Source of the DNA: Theobroma cacao
Taxonomy: Eukaryota > Streptophyta > Magnoliopsida > Malvales > Malvaceae
Reading direction: 5' to 3'
Assembly (NCBI RefSeq): GCF_000208745.1
Contig: NC_030859.1
Coordinates: 17,854,128-17,918,127 of the forward strand
Length of the DNA: 64,000 nucleotides
Shown here in pieces: positions 22,301 to 34,130 of this stretch; the stretch's first letter is position 1; each line of letters begins with the position of its first letter. The notes below the pieces were generated by a model. The model was given only the letters and a program-made list of their open reading frames with translations. It was not told the DNA's origin and searched no databases. A program made the position numbers and the translations under genes.

Positions 22301-25300
22301 TTGTTCCTTGCAGTATTTCTTCAGAGAATGACAGTTCTGCATTGGGTCACAAGGGAAATTCTGGAGAAGCTAATGTTGGAAATTGCTTTGGCTCCACAGC
22401 AGTACTTGGGAATGAGAATCTGGATGGTGAATCTACCTATGGGACCAGGCAAGCTTTGCCCACATTTTGTGGTGAACATTCTGTAGCTAAAGTTCGAAGG
22501 CGGTTGACCTCACTTAGAACTTATAGTACAGTACTGCATGAACATGATTCCACTTTGGGGAGTGAAAGACTATGTCTTAATCAATCAACCTCTTTAAACT
22601 TGAGACACAACATGAATGGCATTAGATTTTCTGATAAAAGAAATTCTGAGATGTCCTTGGCTGCAAGCTCCACACCTGAGTGTACAATTGGTCGAGATAC
22701 AGAAGAAAATAAACACACTACTGTTGTGGATAATCCAGATGGAGAAACAACAAACTACAAGCAAAATTCTGACAAACATGCTAAAGATGGGGCTGCATTG
22801 CAGGACCAGCCTTCCAGGGGAAGCTCACCTCTTATTCTACATCAAAGGATGCGCCAGCGGCTTCAGGCTGCCAGACTTCTTGTTTGTGGTTCACTTGGAA
22901 AGGCAAATGCTGAACAGGCTGTTGCACAAAAGGCCTCGGTTGCACTTAGCTCACGCAGCAGTCTTCAGTGGATACAATCTAAGTGCAATAATGCCTTTGA
23001 TATGCAATTTCCATCTAGAAAAAGAGTCCATTTTTCAGAAATTGAAGTCAATCTTCAGCAAAACAAGAACCTCCACGAGCGACAACCTTTTCACCAAAAA
23101 TGTAATCCTTCTATATTGATAATATAACTCATTGTTTCCTTGCCCTTTATGGATTTCTTGAGCTTGAAATAGATATTGTTTTGCTAAAATATAGGCTCTG
23201 TTTCAAGACCTAGCAAGAGGTTTAAACCAGATGCTGAAATTCTAGATGATAAAAGGTTTTCCACAATCCACTTCAGGGATCAGAAGAGTTTGATATTTCA
23301 GGATTTAAAATTTCTGCTTACAGGATTTTCAAGGGGAAAGGAAAAGGAAATCGAAGGATTGATAAGGAAATATGGTGGTGTTGTTCTGGTTGATATTCCA
23401 TCTCCTTCAAACAGGGGAAAAAGATGTTCAAGGCTTAAGTTCCTGCAACTTCCTATCGTTCTATGCCCAAAGAAGGTTGGTATTTAAAGTTTAATTTCTT
23501 TTCTTGATCCCTTAAGTTATTATTCTGTATTTACTTGTTTCAACAAGGATTGAATTGGTGTACTCTCTGAGAACTGATAGTTATCTTGTCATGCTTTGGA
23601 TTGTTTCTGACACATTTACATAGAAAATTGGAGGTCAAAACTTTCCATGTATACAGATCTGATAAAAAATATTGATGTACACATGATGATTCAGAGGCAT
23701 TGATGAGTAATACTGGTTTACATGGGGCTAAAGCATCCTGCCACTACCACTCTTAATCAATTGCCAAATGTAGTCTGTACTCTGATTAATTCCTTGGTTA
23801 AGATAGTTTAACACTTATTGATATGAAGGAAATCTAGTATGTCAGTACTCTCTCTCTTGTAGTACCACCATCAATTTATAATGTGTAATTTGATGATCAA
23901 GTCAATTCCATTATTATGAGTTTGTTCTCCAAGATCTCCTTGTCATTAGGCATTTTTTTATTGTTAAATATGACAGAATTCCTTTAATTTTTTTTCTGTC
24001 CCAGCTACAAACTACCAAGTTCTTGTATGCATGTGCGGTGAATTCATTAATTCTAAAAGTTAAGTGGCTTACAGATTCGATTGCAGCCGGTTCAGCATTA
24101 TCACCTGGAAAGTAAGGTTCTTTAATATCTTCGTTTTACATGCCACTGGATTTGTTAATCTTTGGCTTGATTTTATGTTACCAGAGTTTGTTACTGCAAC
24201 AGAGTTTTGGAAATGTTAGCTTCATCTACTAATATATTGCTTCAACTACAACTGCAAGAATCTAAATTGCAAAAATCAGTATAAATGTTTTTATTATAGT
24301 TTTTAGTGGCATACCAGTTAGTAAGCTACAATGACATGGTTTGAGTATAATATACTATTTATTAACAATGTTATTGATTGGCCAAATTTGGTCCAAACCC
24401 AAATTGGCCCAAACTTTTAGTTAACCTAAACTGGGAACCACACAACCCAACTTGACTTGTCCAATCACCATCCCTAGTGGAGTAGTGATTTCTCCTCGAG
24501 CTAGACATATTCATGCTCAAAAGTCGGTGCAAGTTATTTGAGAGTGGAGCTTTATAATTAACTACTTTTCCTTGATTCTTTCGTTTACTTTTCTCGCTAC
24601 TTGGCTCTATACCAGGCAAATTGAGGGGCTAGCTATAGAGGAATTTCTTTGTACTTCCCTTCGAGTTAATGCTTCATTAGGTTATCAAATTAAATTCAGT
24701 TAAGTTCTGGAGAAAATGCTTCCAGAAAGGAAAAATGTTTGTGTTATTATCATCACAAGTTTGTTGTTATGGATAAACGACAATATAGGTTGGAATGACT
24801 CATAGTAACAAGCTGGTTTCCACAATTGTGAAGTATAAGCATTACTAAAAGTAAAACTCAGGGTTGTTTCTTGTTTCTTATAAACTTTAGGGTTGTTTCC
24901 ACAATTGTGAATAATAAGCTGGTTGCATTTTGTAGTCTCTAATCATACCTTTTTCTTGTAACCTTTGATAAGGGCTTTTATTTATGTTTGCTCTCTCTAT
25001 TGTTTCTTATGGAGCTTTTTTTTTTTAATTTTATATTTCTACAGATACATGGTTCTGTTGAATCAGCCAGACACTAGGTTTACAAGAATTGGGAAGCCTG
25101 TTCGCCAAGATAATTATACATATATTTTTGATGGAATAGGAATTATGCTTCATGGGAAGCAGCTATTCTGCACTAAATTTGCAAAAGTAATCCAGGTAAA
25201 TGGTATTTTTTTTTGTATCAGTTACTTCATTTAGTGTTACAGCTTCTTGCTTTTACTTGATTATTCTGATTATAATTTTTGCTTAAGCGCATTATGTGAC

Positions 25301-27092
25301 TGGCTCACAGTAACTCTGCTCTGGCAAGATTATATGCTACTTGTTGATTCGTTAGTGGAGTGCTGACTTGTAAAACAATGGGTTCAAACACTTCTGATCT
25401 TTCTTGTCAGAGCATATCCGTGTCTAAAAGAATGATTCTTATTTACAAGCATTATTAGTTTTTGACGTTGCTCTTGCAAGATTACATGCTGGTCCTTGGT
25501 TCTTTACCAGGGGCAAGGGGCATGCATATAAAACAGTTTCTTCAAATTCCTTTGGTTCCCCAACAAGACCATATCCATATTTGAAGAATGATACGTAGTT
25601 AACAAGTATTTTAGTTTTTAGACCTGCAAAGGCATTTTGTGCCTGCATATAGCAGGTTCAACTTGCACCCGATGTAAAATTTGTTCTATTTATGCATCTG
25701 TGGTCCAACTATTGCTTTCGTTTATTGATTCCTTCTCTTTCTTCTTGGTCAGAAAAAATGAAGAACTCTATGTTCCATTCCTGCAGATCATGCATAATTG
25801 TTGATACCTTTTACGGGTCTAATTTTGTAATGACAGTGTTATTGTTTGTTCAGCTATAGCTGAAATTATGTTACATTTTAATGGTTAGCAATCAGTATCA
25901 ATTACACCAAAATGATTGCATTCAGTGATAGAATATTGAGAAATTGATGTGAATAATTTGCACAGGCTGTGCTATTACAAACATATATTTGAATTGAGAT
26001 AACAATGGAGTTGGTTTCAGTTACCTTGTAGTTTTCTAGTCTTATTTGGAACTTCAGTATGCTTCAGAATTTGGTTAATTTAACTTAAGACCTGGGGTAC
26101 TTTCAATGGATGAGAAACTAAGTAATGATATAACCAAATTTATGTGCACAAATAGTATTTGTTTCTTTGCAGTTAGGGCTATCTTTAAAGAGGGTACTTT
26201 TAAATATTTCAATTGGATTTGGTTGCATTGATGTGTCATTTCCTATGATCCTATCATCATTTGGCTACTGCTATTACTTAAATCTACATGCTGTAACTGG
26301 AAGACATTCAAAGTTCAGTGAGTTCCAAAAGCCACCTTATATTTGATGTGAATACCATGTAATAATAGTCTGGTTGCTGAAAAGCTTGTTCCAAATGTGA
26401 ATTTTACCCGTACAGCTGCTGAGCTTGTAGAATAATGCTTTCTTGTTGGTTTACTTTCAATTAATTTTGAGACATCCTTTTTCCTAACACTTTTGCAGTC
26501 AAAATAGTCTCACATTATAATCATTTTCTTTTCGGGTTTGGCTAGCATGGAGGTGGGCGTGTGTTCAAAACTCTTCTATGGTTACTTCAAAATCTCGATA
26601 ATGAAAAGATATCTTTGGCGGTAATTGTTTCTGAAGGTGAGAGTAAGGCGTCTCGTCACCTAAGGCACTGTGCCTCAGAAAGAAAGATACCCATGATGGT
26701 CAGTGCTTTTTTGCCCCTTCCTTTCACCTTCAACATAACTTTAAAATTATGTGTGTGTCTGTGAATCTGGGAAGGAAAAATGGGGTGGGGATAAGCGGGT
26801 GTTGAATTTAGGAACTGATTCAAAGTTTATATCAAGTTCTCATAGAGCATGACCTTTTGCGAATGATGTTCAACTATTCTATTCCATTCCTCCCCTCTTT
26901 CTCCCCTCTTTTAATTTGCTGTTTGAGATCGTTGTAAATGGAATCCACTATTTATTGCAGCCAAGTAGCTGGATTGTGAGGAGCTTGTACTCAGGGAAGC
27001 TCCTTCCATTCGTTGAAAAGAAGGATACCACTTTGCATGCTGCCATGGGTACTGATTTTCTGGTTTCTGATGATTGGAGTCAAGAAATTTGA
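19324..27092 (+). CDS. Tandem-BRCT domain protein, probable DNA-damage response factor (12 exons, 1036 aa)
   Basis: Coding exons: 19324-19362, 19508-19591, 19788-19919, 20169-20975, 21173-21257, 21355-21428, 22036-23101, 23195-23475, 24005-24111, 25045-25195, 26546-26698, 26961-27092. All eleven introns are GT-AG and every phase joins without a stop, which is strong evidence for the model. The N-terminal 760 residues are low-homology and serine/acidic-rich, with a striking SRWFGGWAGK segment (about residue 398-407). BRCT 1 covers about residues 792-890 (LIFQDLKFLLTGF, RKYGGVVLVDI, VKWLTDSIAAG). BRCT 2 covers about 915-1025 (GKQLFCTKFAKVIQHGGGRV, then SSWIVRSLYSGKLLP with the conserved Trp). 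Paired C-terminal BRCTs bind phosphopeptides in nuclear repair factors such as 53BP1 and MDC1. The plant counterpart may be the Arabidopsis At4g03130-type BRCT protein (from memory). An E2F site lies upstream. Confidence 0.88.
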
Positions 27093-28250
27093 TCTATGCT
27101 TGAGGTAAGCGTGTAAATGCAATAATTGTTCAGTAGTTCAAGAGTCCTTGTTTTGAATCAGATGTGAATAATTTGAATTCTATATATTGCAACATTTGAC
27201 CTTCTTTCAGATACTGGGTTCGTGAAAGAAACAAATCAAGTCAAATGACTCAAATGTCACCTTTTCCGGTCGAGTGTGGTTTCCTTGGATCGCAAGAAGA
27301 GGAAACGTATGGTTCATTTCTTTTTCCCATTGGATTGCGATGTTTCTTTCCCTAAGTCAGAAACTGCCAACCACTTGTTTCCATCATCAAAATTGAGGTT
27401 CATAAAGAATGAATGTAAATTATTTAAAGGTAGGGTAAATTACATAACCTCTCCCAGTTAATTTTTATATTGATAACATAACTTCTGCTAGCACTTTAAA
27501 AGCATGTTTTTACTCCTGATTTGGTAAAGCTTGGAAAGTAACCATTTCATCCTTGATACAATTGGCCATGGTTTGATGTCATGTTTCCTCAGACCCTCTA
27601 GGCTGTGGTGACACTTGATCTAATATAGTGCTTAGAGCATGAAATGTACGTTCTTCATGACTGCAGCCTCCACGTCTTTAATACAGTTACACATTTCGTT
27701 TACCAATACTGTCTGCAATGCTGAGCTGGGATAGCAGAGTAGCTTCAGTGGAGGTGGCCTCATGTATTGAAACCTAGTCGGAGTTGGGGAAAATAGATGG
27801 TTTGCATATGGCAAGAGCATGGCATCCTTTGATAAGAGAAGCTATAACTTTCAGAGAAGCTGCATGGTCGGGCAGGCTGTTTACTATCAAAGTACTCTCT
27901 GCCGCTTATACTGTAAGCCTGCTTCTCTCAGTTATACTTGGTCTAGTTTCTGCATTCAAAGGGATGGTAACAATTCAGACCTGGTGGCATTTCAATGAAC
28001 TTCACATGTTAATGGCCTTTGATATTTGCTTCTTGTAGGCTATTTATACCTTAATTGCTAGGAGCTGCTAAATTGTTGATATCTTCAGGCTGAAAGAAGA
28101 GAAACTATTATTTCTGAATTCAAAATTTAGCAGGATTCAGCTGATCAAGAATATACTATCCAAGGTTTTTTGTATAAAAATAAACTGTTCATAGCAATGG
28201 TATTATTAATAATTAGCATTTTGCATTTTTTTAACATTGGTTTTTCTATT
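27093..28250 (+). other. 3' UTR and downstream spacer of the BRCT gene
   Basis: A probable 3'-UTR intron runs 27105-27210 (GAG|GTAAGC ... TTCTTTCAG|AT). Its junction lies only 12 nt past the stop, too close to provoke nonsense-mediated decay. An 84-codon open frame at 27784-28038 with a hydrophobic middle has no recognisable domain and is left uncalled. Confidence 0.5.
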
Positions 28251-30190
28251 GTGTTATAAGTTATAACTAACCATATAAAATCATACCTAATTAACTGAGA
28301 TATAAATATTTATCATATAAAAGAAATTGACATATATTTCTTAATTAAAGAATTTGTCGATATTGTGCTCAAAATAAATTAGCAGTTAAAATGAGAAAAA
28401 TCATTAAGTGGACGCTTATAATTTGTGGAAGAATTAGAATATTAGTAGCACTTGGCATTTGGTGAACAACAGTGTCAAAATGATTACACATGTCTTAAAG
28501 TATTATGCTCATTGAGTGTACTTTCTATTCCTAGTAACATAATTTTGTTTATATTTTTTTTTCCTAATATATTTATTAAGTTTCCTTATGTCAACAAAGA
28601 GCTTGAAAAAGAACAAGTAGACTTAACAATTTTAGACACGACATGTTAATACGATACGAAATTAAACAAGTTTGAGTTTAATTTTAGCGTGTTTTATATC
28701 TAATTGAGTTTGACATGTTTAAGATAAGAATATTTTCGTGTCTTAACATGTTAGACAAGAGTAATACGTTTAAATATATTTAATTAATCGTGTTATTTGT
28801 TTAAATGTAAAAATATATTTAATCGTGTTTAAATGTGTATACACGACACGTTTATCAATTTGTTAAAAATTAATAATAAAAAATTATTTTAACCTTATTT
28901 AAATAAATTTAAATAATTATTTTAATAAGTTTTTTAAATTTTATAAAAATAATAATGAAATTATGTCATTCCCAAACTCTAATTTTGAATTTTTGTTTTG
29001 TTATACTTAATGTTATTATTAGTTTATTTTGTTATAAATGTTTTTATAATTATTAATTTTAAATTTAAATAATAAAATTATATTTAATTGTAAATATTTT
29101 TATTTAAACATGTTAAACGTATTATTAATCAGGTCGTATTTTGTTGTATATTAACATGTTTAATAAACGTGTTAATCGTGTTGTGTCATGTTATACGGTT
29201 ATTAAATGGATACGTGTACGTGTTTCAGATTTAAAATATGAATATTATTCGTATCGTGTTCGTGTTTAATCTTAACATGTTTTGTATTTAATCGTGTCTG
29301 ATACGTTTAACACACGTAAACAAGAATTACCAAATCTAAAAACAAGTGAAGGAAATAATTGATGAGGGCAATTCCTTGTTTCTTTTTCTTTTTTTTTTTT
29401 TTTTATCTCCTTTTTCAATTTTGTAAACAAGATAAAATTGTAGAGATAGAAATGGGATTAGGTAGGCTGGTGGATTTTTTTTTTCACTTTCTATGACATG
29501 AAAAACATGTGCTTGAACTTAGTAGATAAGCAATCTTCTTCTTTTTCTTGTGTTTTGTGTAATAAGAGGATTTTATAATTGTTCTAACACTTTTTCTTTG
29601 TACAATTTTTGAGCAAAAATCGAAAGGAAAGAAGAAATGAATTCGTATTGAAACAGGGGAAAGCATAATGCCAGAACCAGTGAGGTAGCATTATTGAGTT
29701 GGCATCACCTTCAATTATGAGACCAGACTGGTCGATACCAGATGGTGTGTTCGGTACTGAAACTTGACAACATAATAATTTTTCCGCTTGAGACGTCTCC
29801 AGGAGGATATTATTTTATGAGAATTATTATAGGGATCAGCCTCTTGCAAGCTCTCCATCTCCTCCGACTAAACTTCCAAAACCATGTCCTTGATCATCCT
29901 TTGTCAATGACAGTAAGTTGTTAAACTACAATGGTTTGATAAAAAACACTCAGTTTGATCATCTTGCCTTGCAATTTTCTTAATAATGTTTGATTGCTTT
30001 TGTCATGATGGATAGATGTCATGTTGTGCTCCTTTTGATGGGACCTGTAGGTTTTGGGTTTTAATTTGTTGGCTTGTTTCTAAGGTCTTATATCTAAGTT
30101 GGTGTACTGACCATGCACATCAATTGGCTTGTTATGTTTTTTAATAAAATTATATTACTTAGACTGAGAAATATTGTTCAATGGCTAGTT
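28251..30190 (+). pseudogene. Sulfotransferase locus relic: flanks kept, coding region lost
   Basis: The block 29470-29918 is paralogous to 52390-52735, the region just upstream of the SOT pseudogene. Shared runs include TTGTACAATTTTT, GGCAAAAATC and CCATGTCCTTGATCATCCTT. The block from about 29960 (CAATTTTCTTAATAATG) to 30190 is paralogous to the last codons and 3' flank of that same pseudogene (53750-53890). Between them, where roughly 1 kb of coding sequence should be, there are only about 50 bp. The coding region was therefore deleted. The earlier upstream part (28251-28618) matches 47150-47280 and 31705-31900. A 722-bp insertion interrupts the relic at 28619. Confidence 0.75.
28619..29340. 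mobile_element. 722-bp unclassified insertion with 7-bp target duplication
   Basis: AACAAGT occurs at 28612-28618 and again at 29341-29347. The paralogous site at 31890-31900 has it once, in GAACAAGTGAAAGAAAT, so this is a dated empty site. The inserted DNA is AT-rich but full of ACACGAC, CGTGTT, AACATGTT and TTAATCGTGT words on both strands. No clear terminal inverted repeat or ORF was found. A 7-8 bp duplication would suit a hAT-type cut-and-paste element. Confidence 0.65.
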
Positions 30191-31172
30191 TTGGCCACAT
30201 GCCCATGACACTTATTAAGATATTATCTCACTCCTTATATATAAATCGGAGAGCATAACCCAAGAAGGTATGATGTCACTCTTTTTCTCACCCTCTAACT
30301 TCCTTCTTCCTCAAGTGTCCAATGACTTAAACATGGAAGAGAAAATCATCAGAAATCCTTAGATGCTCTCATTTTTGCTTGGCATTCCTTCGTTTGATCA
30401 AAAATAATAAGTTGAACCGAACATAAACTGTAAACACAAACCCTTCCATTTCATTTCTCATCTCTTTTTTGACCTTCACAGTGGTACGTTTGGCATGCAA
30501 CTCGAGAATTGAAGAAGATCCATGGACACTAATAAAATTCAAGCATTTGAATATTTGATTTCAGATTCAAATTCAGCCATCTTCTATATGCTTTTATGTG
30601 ATAATTAAAGATTACTAGGAAATTAAAATAAAAAAAATTGAAACTCGGTGTTTTTCTATTTGTTTTTATGTGATAATTAAAGATTATTGAGAAATGAAGC
30701 GATATACTATTGCATTGTAATAGAATTTTTCAAATTCATTTTTATTGGTAAATTTAAAGGACATGCATATATTAAACTAAAAAAACTAAAACTGTACCTA
30801 AGTATTTGGTTCATTAGTTAGTGCATGATTTCTCTCTAAAAAAGAGTAGAGTTCGAATATTTTTTTTTCAAATATATATATATATATATATAAAAAAAAA
30901 CTAAAAGACTAAAACATGTGAAGGCAGTGAAGCAATCGATGATGTAGGATGGTGGATGGAGCTTAGGATTCGCTGTCATGAATGCCATTCCTAATACTGG
31001 TGATTTGGGGTTGAAATGAAACCTATCTAGTTTTTTGAATTCTGCAAGAGTACAATTCTTGGGCGTGCATAATTCTTTTTTTTTTTTTTTTTTTGATGAT
31101 TAGTTGCATTCGTAAGCAAGGTAAACCCTACTTGATGATACATATATCATTCTAACCAGAAAGCCCAAAGCT
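30191..31172. other. Spacer, no gene; TA microsatellite
   Basis: No recognisable coding sequence. A (TA) run of about ten units lies at 30872-30892, and a T-run at 31077-31094. Confidence 0.4.
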
Positions 31173-31625
31173 TAGTGGATGCTCATGTAGATGTTTATCG
31201 ACCATCAATGAAATAGGATGTAATTTGTCATTTCACTATCATGTAAATGTCTGTGAATGATCATCAGAATGTTCACGTAACAGAAAAAGAAAAAAGATGA
31301 ACCCCTTGATTTTTAACTATTACTTAAAAGGGAAGACTCCTAAAGGTAAATATAAATCATTATTTATAATTAGTGGATGCTCTTGTGGGTGTTCATTGAC
31401 CGTCAATGAAATACGACGTAATTTGTTATCTTAGTATTATATGGATATTTATGTACATGATCATCAGAAGTTAATTTGATCATGTGAATGTTTATATGGT
31501 AAATATAGATGGACTCAGACACTTGGATGTCCAAGTGACAAAAGAAGGTGAATCCCTTGATTTTTTACTGTTACTTAAAAGAAGAGACTTTGAAAGTAAA
31601 GATAAATCATTATCTGTAATTAGTT
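31173..31625 (+). repeat. Two-unit tandem duplication (about 199 and 252 bp)
   Basis: Both units begin AGTGGATGCTC, contain TCAATGAAATA-GGATGTAATTTGT (CGACGTAATTTGT in unit 2) and GATCATCAGAA, and end near AAATCATTAT-TAATT. Unit 2 carries an extra internal stretch. A third diverged relative lies at about 46325-46500, upstream of the next SOT copy. Confidence 0.65.
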
Positions 31626-32204
31626 CACTTGATATAAATGTTCATGACAATGGTAATATTAGTAAGTAGCCTTTTTTTTTTCGGTAACATTATTCTGATA
31701 TTGTATTATAAGTTACAACTAACCATGCGACAAAATTGTACCTACTGAATTGAAATTTACCTATCTTGACATTTGGTAAACAGCAACGGTACACATGACC
31801 TAAAGTATCATACCCATTTTGTACTTTTTTTTAATAAATTTATTAAGTTTTTTATGTACTAAGGCTGACAAAGATATCAAACGGAGAGATTGAAAAGAAC
31901 AAGTGAAAGAAATAATTGATGAGGGCAGTTCCTTTCTTATTTTTTTATACACCTTTACTACAATGATAATGGCAGAGTACATGTTTTCAATTAACCAATT
32001 GAAGCGAGAAGTAGCCCTTCAATGGTGCTTCAATAACCCAAGGCGAACACCTTTCTCTTTTTCTTTGTCTTTTGGGAAAGCAAACATCGTGTTATAATTG
32101 CTCTGTCCAATTTTTGTGCAATCTGTGGTAAACATAAAAAAGAAAGATGACAAGACTGCAAGCAATATCACAGCACCACTAAGTTGGGGTGTAACATTAT
32201 TGAG

Positions 32205-33150
32205 CAGGGTAGAGCTGGCCAATTTTTGTTGCGGTCAAAGATAAAAAAGAATAAAGACTAAAAATTTTTAAAATTAATACGTTGAATTTAACCAACAATT
32301 AAAAAATTCATAATAGACAATTTTATATAATATGTAAATTAAAAAAAATAAGAAAAGAAAGACTTATAATAGGTTTTTAAGAAAATTGTGTTTGACGATG
32401 TTTCAAAAATTCAAATTCATTCATTATTGACCTTGTATGGAAAAGGTTAGTAATGTCATTTTCAATATAAACAACTAAATTATTTATAAAAAACTTACCA
32501 TCCATTTAGTTTTGAAGTCTTTTTTTCACAATTTTCATTAGGCTTAATGGCTCAACTATAAAAGAATCATTTGGACAATTTACATATTTTCTTTTAAAGA
32601 ATTTGTTAATTGTTGTCAACTTACTCATATTTTAATCAAATCTTAAAAAGATTAATGCAGTCAATACAAATATTTTTATTTTATTTATATTTAAACCTAA
32701 AATACTAAATATAAAACTATAATGCATAAACATATAAATACGGTCTACATGATTTTACACAATAGTTAAATATATAAATAATTAAATAATATAAAAAAAA
32801 AAAAGATAAAAGAAAATTTTACCTCCTTTTAGTTTCATACAATAATGGTGAGTGGTCATTATTCAAGCTCATAAATCTGTTTTAAAGAATGAAGTATATT
32901 TCAATAGTGAGTTACATAGAAGAGAGTAAAGTAAAAATAAAAGAACAAAAAGAAAAAAGGAAGAGAAAAGGAGAGAAAGAAGTGGGGAAAAACTTAATTA
33001 AGATTAGAGTGAAGTTGAGTAGAGTTTGTGGAATTATTTTATTATTTTTTATTTATATAAATTATTAAATAAAAAATTATTTTGAGGAGAATAAAAAATT
33101 TCAAAAATTTTGAAGGGGCACATCCTCATAAATATATTATTTTTTATATC

Positions 33151-33181
<31 letters not shown>

Positions 33182-33198
33182 CANAAATAATATTATTT

Positions 33199-33236
<38 letters not shown>

Positions 33237-33292
33237 TAATTAAAATTTTTCAAAAATATTGGAGGGCCGTAACACATGACCCTCCGGCCCTG
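32205..33292. mobile_element. Non-autonomous hAT-like element, 1088 bp
   Basis: The ends CAGGGTAGAG and (reverse complement of the right end) CAGGGCCGGAG are short inverted repeats starting with CAGGG, as in many hAT elements. The flanks TTATTGAG (32197-32204) and CTATTAAG (33293-33300) form an 8-bp duplication with two mismatches. The paralogous empty site at 29690 reads GCATTATTGAGTTGG. There is no transposase ORF. The interior is AT-rich with a long TA microsatellite. Confidence 0.7.
33154..33232. repeat. TA microsatellite with an N at 33184
   Basis: (TA)n at about 33154-33181 and again 33211-33232, separated by ACANAAATAATATTATT. The undetermined base inside a simple repeat suggests an assembly weak point. 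Confidence 0.8.
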
Positions 33293-33726
33293 CTATTAAG
33301 ACGGGATCAGCTTCAATTATGAGACCTAATTGCTAAATGAAGTACCAAAACTCCAAAACATAATACTAAAATAAATAAATAAATAAATAAATAAAATTAC
33401 CTTATATTTCTAGTTGATAAAATCTTGCATAGTTGCATTTTTGTTTTGAGCTGATATTAGATACATCAACACCATTTCAATGCCTACCTTGAGTTTTTTT
33501 TTAAAAAAAAATTTCTTCTTTTTATTAATGTGATGTACTGATTATATGTGTTTTATTAAATGTTAATTAGTCAAAAAGCACCACTATTTTGTGATCTTGT
33601 TTACATTAGTAGTCTTAGGGATTAGCAATAAGTTAATTCGGTTAATTCAGTCAAAAAATCCAATTAATTGACTTAACTTGATTTTCCTTAAATTTTTTAA
33701 TCAATCCAACCCAATTTTCTCCCTTA

Positions 33727-33862
33727 ATTGACTTAACCTATAAAATTTTTAATTTATTTAATGAGTTAAGGTTTGAGGAGAAAGATCCAAATCTTTGACT
33801 TAACCGTTAAAATTTTTAATTTATTTAATGAGTTAAGGTTTGAGGAGAAAGATTCAAATTTT
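33727..33862 (+). repeat. Direct duplication of about 69 bp
   Basis: TTGACTTAACC, AAATTTTTAATTTATTT, AATGAGTTAAGG and TTTGAGGAGAAAGAT occur twice in the same order with few changes. Confidence 0.75.
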
Positions 33863-33937
33863 AACGAAGCCACCCTTTATTGAATGATGTGGATGAATTA
33901 TTATGATTAAGTTACAGAAAGCACACAAAGCTTTTAG

Positions 33938-34130
33938 CACTTTTTATTGAAAGACCAAAACACATTACCGACGAAATAGTTTTGTTAGAATTTGGTCGGT
34001 AATAGTGTGTTGCAAAAGAAATAGTAAAGGCATCAAAATTGCTGACCAATCATTCCATTGGTAATAGTGTGTGTCGGCAAAATATACCGATGAAATTGCA
34101 TATGAAATATTAGATTAGTAAGTCCAAAAA
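33938..34130. mobile_element. Possible CACTA-type transposon end (remnant)
   Basis: The segment carries several CCGACGAAAT / GGTCGGTAAT / GTCGGCAAAAT / ACCGATGAAAT words in both orientations after CACTTTTTATTGAAAG. CACTA elements often begin CACTACAAGAAAA followed by subterminal TTACCGACGG-type repeats. The terminus here is a poor match and no partner end was found. Confidence 0.35.

Larger units (their letters stand above)
31703..33420 (+). pseudogene. Second sulfotransferase-locus relic (upstream part only)
   Basis: 31705-32204 plus 33293-33340 form one paralogue of 28253-29740. Shared runs include ATAAGTTACAACTAACCAT, AATAATTGATGAGGGCAGTTCC and GGATCAGCTTCAATTATGAGACC. No SOT coding sequence follows before similarity ends. 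A 1088-bp hAT-like element splits it. Confidence 0.6.

Noticed and set aside
27784..28038. 84-codon ORF with a hydrophobic middle downstream of the BRCT gene
   Set aside because: No family recognised and no upstream promoter or splice support; could be part of a non-coding transcript.
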